DNA of 6,891 nucleotides from Burkholderiaceae bacterium. GTDB lineage: Bacteria > Pseudomonadota > Gammaproteobacteria > Burkholderiales > Burkholderiaceae_C. Numbering within the stretch: position 1 is the first letter of the stretch; each line of letters begins with the position of its first letter. The position numbers and the translations under genes were made by a program. The notes beneath the pieces were generated by a model. The model was not told where the DNA came from, made no database searches, and saw nothing but the letters and a program-made list of their open reading frames with translations. This document shows, one piece after another, positions 1 through 4,347 of this stretch. The DNA is taken from positions 1-6,891 of the forward strand of contig JANREF010000127.1 of NCBI GenBank assembly GCA_030726195.1. The letters are read 5' to 3'.

Positions 1-29
1 GGCCCACACGGGCACGGTTTTTAAGAGAC

Positions 30-56
30 GCGACTCCAGCGTGAGTCGCTTTTTTT
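30..56 (+). terminator. Rho-independent terminator of an upstream gene
   Basis: A 7-bp perfect stem (GCGACTC at 30-36, GAGTCGC at 43-49) closes a 6-nt loop and is followed directly by seven T (50-56). There is no T-run on the other side, so it acts on plus-strand transcription entering from the left. A frame open from base 1 stops at 22-24, just before the stem, and could be the last codons of that upstream gene, but seven codons are too few to call a CDS. Confidence 0.8.
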
Positions 57-68
57 CGTCTAATAGAC

Positions 69-77
69 TGTGATAAT
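69..77 (+). promoter_or_regulatory. Candidate extended -10 promoter element for the peroxiredoxin gene
   Basis: TG at 69-70 plus GATAAT at 72-77 gives an extended -10 with one mismatch to TATAAT. No good -35 is visible at the right distance; that position falls in the T-run of the upstream terminator. Transcription would start near base 84, leaving a leader of about 40 nt that contains the palindrome at 88-99 and the ribosome binding site. The call rests on motif resemblance only. Confidence 0.35.
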
Positions 78-87
78 TTCACTTTCA

Positions 88-99
88 GGCCACGTGGCC
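88..99. repeat. 12-bp perfect palindrome in the peroxiredoxin leader
   Basis: GGCCACGTGGCC reads the same on both strands. It lies between the candidate -10 (72-77) and the ribosome binding site (112-116), a position where a dimeric repressor could block initiation or early elongation. It could also be chance in GC-rich DNA. It does not match an OxyR site that I can recognise. Confidence 0.4.
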
Positions 100-122
100 C
101 ACACACCATTCAGGAGATAACA

Positions 123-629
123 ATGATTAAAGTCGGCGATAGCATTCCAGCAGTTACGCTCATGGAGTACGTTGAGGTTGAAGGCAACGGCTGTAGCATT
201 GGCCCCAACCCAGTGTCCAGCCTAGACGCGGCAAAGGGCAAGACCATTGCCTTGTTTGCACTGCCAGGCGCCTTCACGCCTACATGCTCAGCACAGCACG
301 TGCCCGGTTTCCGTGATCATGCCCAGGCGTTCAAAGACGCAGGCGTTGACGAAATTTGGTGCCTCAGCGTGAACGACGCCTTTGTGATGGGTGCGTGGGG
401 TCGCGAGCAGCAAACCGGCGGCAAAGTGCGCATGTTGGCCGATGGCGATGCGGCTTTCGCAAAGGCCACGGGCTTGACCCTGGACCTGACGGGCAAGGGC
501 CTCGGTTTGCGCAGCAACCGCTACTCTATGTTGGTCAAAGATGGTGTTGTCACCACGCTTAACATCGAAGGCCCTGGCAAATTTGAAGTGAGCGATGCCG
601 CTACGATTCTGGCGCAAGCCAAGGGCTAA
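123..629 (+). CDS. Peroxiredoxin, Prx5 / AhpC-TSA (redoxin) family
   Basis: A thiol peroxidase of 168 aa that would reduce H2O2 and organic hydroperoxides in the cytoplasm; no signal peptide is visible. The peroxidatic motif P48-GAF-T52-PT-C55 matches the family pattern PxxxTxxC, with Cys55 the attacking cysteine. The conserved Arg of the active site is probably in the RSNRYSML stretch (R130 or R133). Cys80 sits in the usual 'CxSVNDAFVM' strand. There is no cysteine in the C-terminal region where human Prx5 has its resolving Cys, so a 1-Cys mechanism using glutathione/glutaredoxin or thioredoxin is likely (inference). The length fits the stand-alone family, without the fused glutaredoxin domain found in some relatives. 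The start is supported by AGGAG at 112-116, six bases before the ATG. The gene appears monocistronic, with a candidate promoter at 69-77 and a terminator at 681-710. Confidence 0.95.
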   Translation: MIKVGDSIPAVTLMEYVEVEGNGCSIGPNPVSSLDAAKGKTIALFALPGAFTPTCSAQHVPGFRDHAQAFKDAGVDEIWCLSVNDAFVMGAWGREQQTGGKVRMLADGDAAFAKATGLTLDLTGKGLGLRSNRYSMLVKDGVVTTLNIEGPGKFEVSDAATILAQAKG

Positions 630-640
630 TCGCTATCAAC

Positions 641-662
641 GTGCTGCACGCGCGTGCAGCAC
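641..662. repeat. 22-bp perfect palindrome after the peroxiredoxin stop
   Basis: Left arm GTGCTGCACGC (641-651) and right arm GCGTGCAGCAC (652-662) are exact reverse complements with no spacer. In RNA this would fold into a strong GC-rich hairpin with a minimal loop. It starts 11 bases after the TAA and lacks a T-run. A second hairpin with a T-run follows at 681-710, so this one may protect the mRNA 3' end or act as a protein-binding site in DNA. Confidence 0.6.
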
Positions 663-680
663 CAGCATTGCAAATGCACC

Positions 681-710
681 AAGCCGCCCGAGCGATCGAG
701 GCGGCTTTTT
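681..710 (+). terminator. Rho-independent terminator of the peroxiredoxin gene
   Basis: An 8-bp stem, AAGCCGCC (681-688) with GGCGGCTT (700-707), encloses an 11-nt loop, and the T tract spans 706-710. The complementary strand has no T-run after the stem, so it serves the plus strand. From here to the acetyltransferase stop at 792 I see no gene; a weak GGGCAC (718-723) / GTGCCC (755-760) inverted pair is present but has no T-run on either side. Confidence 0.85.
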
Positions 711-791
711 ACATTCAGGGCACATTGTGTGCAACACGCTGTGGCATTGGCAACGTGCCCACTCCTCCATGCGCTCAAGGGGCTGTCGGCG

Positions 792-1289
792 TTACAGGTG
801 GGCCAATAGGTATTGCGAACCCGCAATGGGGCTGAGGTAGTAAGGCGGGATTTCGACGAAGCCAGCATTGGCGTACAAGTGCCGCGCCGCCTCAAACTCC
901 TCGAGCACGTCCAGCAAGATGTGCGTGTAGCCCGCGGCACGCGCTTGCACCATGCACTGTTCTATGAGTTGTTCACCCAAGCCAAAACCGCGAAACGCTT
1001 TGGTCACGAAGAGTCGTTTCATTTCGCAAGCGTTGGGGTAGTCGACATCAGGCAGTGGTCTAAAAGCGCAGCAGCCAGCGGCCTCGCCATCAACAAAGGC
1101 GAGCAACAAGCCCCCGTTGGGCTGGGCGTACTCGCCGGGCAGGGTGGCCAGCTCAGACTCAAAGTCCTGAAAGCCCAGATCGACCGACAGGCTGTCCCCA
1201 TACAGCGCAATCAGTGCGCGTGCCATCTCCACCTCCTGCGGGCTGCACTGCAAACGCACTTCTATCTGTGGACCTGTCTCGCTGTTCAT
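792..1289 (-). CDS. GNAT family N-acetyltransferase
   Basis: A 165-aa cytoplasmic enzyme of the Gcn5-related fold, moving an acetyl group from acetyl-CoA to an amine; the substrate cannot be told from sequence. The acetyl-CoA pyrophosphate loop is RGFGLG at residues 100-105, preceded by strand beta4 with EMKRLFV, and followed by the C-terminal AARHLYANAGF segment whose Tyr139 is in the usual position of the general acid. The frame stays open to a GTG at 1325 (177 aa), but the ATG at 1289 is preferred because the family-like sequence begins there and the extra 12 residues look untranslated. Neither start has a convincing Shine-Dalgarno. It lies 48 bp behind the cytochrome b gene on the same strand, so co-transcription is plausible, although no functional link is known to me. 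It ends in convergence with the peroxiredoxin terminator region. Confidence 0.88.
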   Translation of the reverse strand: MNSETGPQIEVRLQCSPQEVEMARALIALYGDSLSVDLGFQDFESELATLPGEYAQPNGGLLLAFVDGEAAGCCAFRPLPDVDYPNACEMKRLFVTKAFRGFGLGEQLIEQCMVQARAAGYTHILLDVLEEFEAARHLYANAGFVEIPPYYLSPIAGSQYLLAHL

Positions 1290-1337
1290 GTGGGTTAATG
1301 ATAGCGCGAGCGACGTGCGCCGCACTGGCCGTGGGTC

Positions 1338-2021
1338 TTAACCCCCAAAACGAGCAACGCCCCAGGCCACCAGTGCCGCGCACAGCACCCAAACAGCCGC
1401 GCCTGATAGCCAAACCCAAAGGCCATCACGGCTTGCGGGCGCATCAATGGCGCTTGCACCCACATGGTCGCCGTGCAGCATGGCAGGCAGCAAATTGCGC
1501 TTGCGCTTGAACGCATAAAACACAATCGCACCGAGGTGCAGCGCGACCAAGGCGATGATCAGTAGCTTGCCCGGACCCGTGTGGTAGGCGCCTGCGGCAT
1601 CCACAATCGCGCTGGGCGCGTGTGCGGCCAACGGACCAGCCGTTGCGATGTCGTCGTCGCTGAACAGGCCCGCAGTGGCCTGTGCACCCACCACAGCCAA
1701 CAGCCCCACCACCGACCACGAGCCTGTTGGGCTGTGACCCAAGATATCGCTGTCGCGTGTGGATTGGTTGCCACGCAAGTAGCGCACAACACCTGCGGGG
1801 CTCAGGCGGAACTGCGAAAAACGGGACCAATGTCCCCCAACAAAGCCCCAAACGACGCGAAACATGAGCAAGCTGAGCACCAAGTAACCCGCACGCATGT
1901 GCCACACCATGGCGTTACCACCAATATTTCCCGATACGATCAGCGCCACTATGGCCACTGCCAAGGCCCAGTGAAACACCCGCGTGGGACCATCCCAAAC
2001 CCTATGTTTATGTATGGACAT
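1338..2021 (-). CDS. Cytochrome b561-type membrane protein (prokaryotic b561 / Ni-hydrogenase cytochrome b family)
   Basis: A 227-aa inner-membrane dihaem protein that typically passes electrons between the quinol pool and a periplasmic partner. Hydrophobic segments lie at about residues 14-31, 42-62, 102-120, 150-172 and 203-221, giving four core helices plus a C-terminal fifth. Family signatures are the FHW at 16-18, H41 followed by RAGY and the R55...WG pair at the end of helix 2, then H147 and H162, whose spacing resembles the second haem-ligand pair of E. coli CybB. H17, H41, H147 and H162 are therefore the likely haem ligands (inference). A good Shine-Dalgarno, AAAGGAAC on the minus strand (2025-2032), fixes the start. 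The gene is divergent from cytochrome c' over a 153-bp gap, an arrangement that suggests the b-type cytochrome is its electron partner. The acetyltransferase gene follows downstream. Confidence 0.92.
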   Translation of the reverse strand: MSIHKHRVWDGPTRVFHWALAVAIVALIVSGNIGGNAMVWHMRAGYLVLSLLMFRVVWGFVGGHWSRFSQFRLSPAGVVRYLRGNQSTRDSDILGHSPTGSWSVVGLLAVVGAQATAGLFSDDDIATAGPLAAHAPSAIVDAAGAYHTGPGKLLIIALVALHLGAIVFYAFKRKRNLLPAMLHGDHVGASAIDAPASRDGLWVWLSGAAVWVLCAALVAWGVARFGG

Positions 2022-2174
2022 AACGTTCCTTTAAGCTTGAGCAACCGAGATGCGGTTTATAAATTAGTTCGCACAAGGCGTTGCGGCAATAATACCCATG
2101 TACTGGCATGTCGTCGGTATGTTGGCGCCGAGCCGCCGCGCATGATTCGTACCAACAACCTTAAGGAAGTTACC
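2022..2174. promoter_or_regulatory. Shared divergent regulatory region of the cytochrome b561 and cytochrome c' genes
   Basis: This gap separates two start codons pointing outward. It holds an AT-rich palindrome, TTTATAAA (2056-2063), readable as a TATAAA -10 on both strands: 2058-2063 for the plus strand, with a weak TTGAGC -35 at 2037-2042 and a short 15-bp spacer, and 2056-2061 for the minus strand with no clear -35. The sequence GAGATGCGGTTT (2047-2058) beside it resembles an NsrR half-site. No FNR box (TTGAT-N4-ATCAA) is present. Promoter assignments are by eye and weak; that regulation lies in this gap follows from the gene arrangement. Confidence 0.45.
2116..2160 (+). other. Leader hairpin just upstream of the cytochrome c' ribosome binding site
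   Basis: GGTATGTTGG (2116-2125) pairs with CCAACAACC (2152-2160) through nine base pairs with a single bulged A at 2119, closing a GC-rich loop of 26 nt. The stem ends two bases before the Shine-Dalgarno AAGGAAG (2163-2169). It could stabilise the 5' end of the mRNA or tune translation. It has no T-run, so it is not a terminator or obvious attenuator. Confidence 0.35.
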
Positions 2175-2627
2175 ATGACCAGCCTACGCAACACATCACT
2201 CGTCGCCATTTTGGCCCTCGCCTGCGCAGCCCCCGCAATGGCACAGTTTAAAAATGCCAAGCATGCCGTTGAATACCGCCAAGCGGCCTTCACGGTCATG
2301 GGCAAACACTTTGCGAGCCTAGGCGCTATGGTCAGCGGTAAAGCACCATTCGACGCAGCCAAAGCCAAGGCTGATGCGCAAGTGGTCGCCATGGTCAGCA
2401 CCTTGCCCTGGTCTGGCTTTGGCCCTGAGACCGAAGACGTCAAGTCCGATGCAAAAATGGAGGTGTGGCTGGAAAAAACCACCTTTGAGCAGGGCGCACA
2501 GCGCCTGACGAAAGCCGCAGCGGACTTGGCCACAGCAGCCGACTCGGGCAACTTAGACCAGATCAAACTGGCTTTTGGCGCCACCGCTAAAAGCTGCAAG
2601 GCCTGTCACGACAGCTACCGCAACTAA
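2175..2627 (+). CDS. Cytochrome c' (class II cytochrome c), exported
   Basis: A 150-aa precursor of a periplasmic four-helix-bundle haem protein; members bind NO and CO at a five-coordinate haem and are linked to NO tolerance. Residues 1-23 are a Sec signal peptide ending AMA, with cleavage before Q24, giving a 127-aa mature chain, the usual size. The haem-attachment motif CKACH (C141, C144, H145) sits at the C-terminus, as expected for class II, with Arg149 at the proximal position. Helix A reads AVEYRQAAF and places Phe39 (position 16 of the mature protein) at the distal haem face, where relatives carry Leu, Met, Tyr or Phe. The start ATG has AAGGAAG (2163-2169) upstream; the same frame is open far to the left but lacks family sequence there. 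It is divergent from the b561 gene and overlaps the stop of the TlpA-like gene by 4 bp. The symbol cycP is used for some homologues. Confidence 0.95.
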   Translation: MTSLRNTSLVAILALACAAPAMAQFKNAKHAVEYRQAAFTVMGKHFASLGAMVSGKAPFDAAKAKADAQVVAMVSTLPWSGFGPETEDVKSDAKMEVWLEKTTFEQGAQRLTKAAADLATAADSGNLDQIKLAFGATAKSCKACHDSYRN

Positions 2628-3145
2628 GCCTGCGCCAGCAGCTCTTCAATCAGCCGATGAAGGGCTGCAAAGTCGGGTGGGCCGACAAAGCTTTTGACGA
2701 TCTCACCGCGTTTGTTCACGATGAACGTGGTGGGCGTGAGCTTCACATCACCCCACGCTTGCGCATTCGCCCCCGTGTTGTCGAGTGCCACCTTGAATGG
2801 CAACGCGCGCGTTTGGGCAAAGTTCACAACGTAGGCGGGTGGGTCGTAATCCATGGCCACTGCCAGGGTGTCAAACCCTTTGTCGGCATAGGCGTTGTGT
2901 GTGGCAACGAGCTCGGGCATTTCAGCCACACAGCTCGTGCAGCTCGTGGCCCAAAAATTGACCAGCAGCACCTTGCCAGCAAAATCGCTGGTTTGTACCG
3001 AACTGCCGTCCAACAGCACAAAGCGGGATTCAGGCGCAGGTTGCTTGGCACCGCAACCGCTCAGCAACGCAAACAACAACACGGCACAAGCGCTGAAAAA
3101 GCTGCTGCGCAAACTCGGCAGTGAACGTAACATGGCACCCAGCAT
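2624..3145 (-). CDS. TlpA/ResA-like thioredoxin-fold lipoprotein
   Basis: A 173-aa thiol-disulfide oxidoreductase predicted to be lipid-anchored and facing the periplasm. The N-terminus has basic residues, a hydrophobic stretch (about 16-28) and the lipobox L28-S-G-C31. The redoxin domain begins near residue 41; its active site is WATSCTSC with Cys69 and Cys72, and the cis-proline is Pro138 in KLTPTTF. Family members reduce apocytochrome c cysteines during haem attachment or other exported thiols; that role here is suggested by the adjoining cytochrome c' gene but is inference. The CTSC dipeptide differs from the CEPC of ResA and the CVPC common in TlpA. The start could be the ATG at 3145 or the one at 3133; neither has a strong Shine-Dalgarno and both leave the signal intact. 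Its TAG overlaps the cytochrome c' TAA in the tetranucleotide CTAA (2624-2627), and no intrinsic terminator lies between the two genes. It is divergent from the DUF4197 gene across 46 bp. Confidence 0.9.
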   Translation of the reverse strand: MLGAMLRSLPSLRSSFFSACAVLLFALLSGCGAKQPAPESRFVLLDGSSVQTSDFAGKVLLVNFWATSCTSCVAEMPELVATHNAYADKGFDTLAVAMDYDPPAYVVNFAQTRALPFKVALDNTGANAQAWGDVKLTPTTFIVNKRGEIVKSFVGPPDFAALHRLIEELLAQA

Positions 3146-3191
3146 AAAAAAGTAGATAACAAACTACACGGCCACACCAGGGAGCGTCACC

Positions 3192-3881
3192 ATGCAAAGA
3201 AGGCAATTTAACCACGTACTGACACAAACAGCACTTGTAACCCCACTGTGGCTGGCGGCCAAGCCCGCGCAAGCGCTCACGCAAGCTCAGGCAGCGCAGG
3301 CGCTCAAGGACAGCTTACAAGCTGGCGCGCAGTTTGCGGTGAAACAATTGGGCACTACAGATGGATTCTGGGCGGCTGAAAAAGTTCGCATTCCCTTGCC
3401 ACCATTTTTAGCGCAGGCGCAGCCTTTGCTCAAAACGTTTGGTCAAGGCCAGCGGTTAAACGCCTTGCATTTGGCCATCAACCGCGCGGCTGAATCCGCC
3501 GTGGCAAGCGCACTGCCGCTGCTGCAAGGGGCGGTATCTCGCCTGAGTGTGAGCGACGCAGTGTCCATTTTGAAAGGTGGCGACACCGCGGTCACCGATT
3601 ACTTCGCAGCAGCCACACGCGCGCCACTGCAAGCGCAATTTTTACCGGTGGTTCGGCGCACAACAGATCAATACAACGCCAGTGCGCAGTACACCAAACT
3701 GTTGGCCAAAGCCAAGCGCTTTGGCGTGGGCAAGGACCAGCCCGACACCGTCGCAGACCACGTCACCGCCACAGCCTTAGACAGTTTGTATGCCACGCTG
3801 AGTGAAGCCGAGCAGCGCTTGCGCGCCAGCCCACGTCAAGCCGCTACCCAGTTGTTGCGCCAGGTGTTTGGCAGCTTGTAG
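3192..3881 (+). CDS. DUF4197 domain-containing exported protein
   Basis: A 229-aa protein matching what I recall of the DUF4197 family: an early GFWAAEKVRIPLPPFL stretch (residues 58-73), LHLAINRAAESAV (92-104), the SVSDAVSILKGGDTAVTDYF core (118-137), TALDSLYATLSEAEQRLRASP (195-215) and a terminal LRQVFG. Function is unknown; the composition suggests a mostly helical bundle with no cysteines or catalytic motif. The N-terminus carries RRQFN followed by a hydrophobic run and AQA (26-28), so it is exported; the RR-x-F pattern is compatible with Tat, but Sec is also possible. AGGGAG (3179-3184), seven bases before the ATG, supports the start. The promoter must lie in the 46-bp gap shared with the lipoprotein gene or inside that gene. 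It is transcribed alone, converging on the CPYC protein gene; no terminator hairpin with a T-run is seen after its stop. Confidence 0.9.
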   Translation: MQRRQFNHVLTQTALVTPLWLAAKPAQALTQAQAAQALKDSLQAGAQFAVKQLGTTDGFWAAEKVRIPLPPFLAQAQPLLKTFGQGQRLNALHLAINRAAESAVASALPLLQGAVSRLSVSDAVSILKGGDTAVTDYFAAATRAPLQAQFLPVVRRTTDQYNASAQYTKLLAKAKRFGVGKDQPDTVADHVTATALDSLYATLSEAEQRLRASPRQAATQLLRQVFGSL

Positions 3882-3920
3882 CGTATGCGCTTGTGCTTGG
3901 TGTAGCGAAGGGTTGGGGTT

Positions 3921-3930
3921 GGCCTAGGCC
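3921..3930. repeat. 10-bp palindrome at the junction of two convergent genes
   Basis: GGCCTAGGCC is a perfect palindrome that includes the TAG stop (minus strand, 3924-3926) of the thioredoxin-fold gene. It lacks a T-run, so it is a poor terminator by itself. The 42-bp gap 3882-3923 otherwise contains only a short TGTAGCG direct repeat, with the second copy at 3901. Confidence 0.3.
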
Positions 3931-4319
3931 TTCAATGTGCGCCGCGCTGTGTCTAGGCGCTGCTCCAAATAAGCGCCAAAGAAGTCCGGCACGGCCACCC
4001 CCACAATGCGCTCGGCAATCTCTTTGCCGCTGGCATTGAAGAACAACAGTGTGGGCGCGAAACGTGCGTCCCAGCGTTTGGAGATGGCTTTGGCTGTGCG
4101 TGCCACGCCATCGAAGTCGTCGATCAAATTGACGCTATCGGTAATGTTGAGTTGTATGGCCACCAACTCCTTGGCTGCAGCCATAGGGCCCAAGTGGTGG
4201 TCGCGCACCAAGTCGCAATACGGGCAGCCGGGCAAACTGGTCATCACCACCAAAGGCTGGGCATTGCGTTGCGCCAACGCACTTTGGCGAGGGAGGGAGG
4301 TGGCAATGTCTAGGTTCAT
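3924..4319 (-). CDS. Small thioredoxin-fold protein with a CPYC active site
   Basis: A 131-aa protein with one thioredoxin-like domain. Strand LVVMTSLPG leads into CPYC (Cys32, Cys35), the dithiol motif typical of glutaredoxins, while the later cis-proline region RFAPTLLFFN (Pro89) and the long insert between them look more like the SoxW/thioredoxin_2 type than true glutaredoxin. No signal peptide or lipobox is visible, since the first 20 residues are polar, so it is probably cytoplasmic, unlike most SoxW-type relatives; an N-terminus lost or misassigned is possible but no in-frame start with a signal is seen. A weak GAG-type ribosome binding site precedes the ATG. It lies 28 bp after the CoA transferase stop on the same strand, so it is probably the second gene of that operon. 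The reaction partner is unknown. Confidence 0.82.
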   Translation of the reverse strand: MNLDIATSLPRQSALAQRNAQPLVVMTSLPGCPYCDLVRDHHLGPMAAAKELVAIQLNITDSVNLIDDFDGVARTAKAISKRWDARFAPTLLFFNASGKEIAERIVGVAVPDFFGAYLEQRLDTARRTLKA

Positions 4320-4347
4320 GTTGTGTCTCGCTGTGCAAGTGAGGTGC

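Noticed and set aside
1..104. 9-bp direct repeat GGCCCACAC at 1-9 and 96-104
   Set aside because: Too short and unsupported by any mobile-element gene or further repeat structure; likely chance.
718..760. GGGCAC/GTGCCC inverted pair as a terminator for the acetyltransferase gene
   Set aside because: A six-base stem with a 31-nt loop and no T-run on either strand is not a credible terminator.
813..1298. 161-aa plus-strand open frame opposite the acetyltransferase
   Set aside because: It is a shadow of the GNAT gene; no domain, no ribosome binding site, and the minus-strand protein has clear family motifs.
1581..2174. Long in-frame extension upstream of cytochrome c' (about 198 codons)
   Set aside because: It runs antisense to the cytochrome b gene and through the promoter gap, has no family-like sequence, and the ATG at 2175 has a good Shine-Dalgarno and a perfect signal peptide.
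2657..3124. 155-aa plus-strand open frame opposite the TlpA-like lipoprotein
   Set aside because: Antisense shadow; the minus frame has a lipobox, CxxC and cis-proline.
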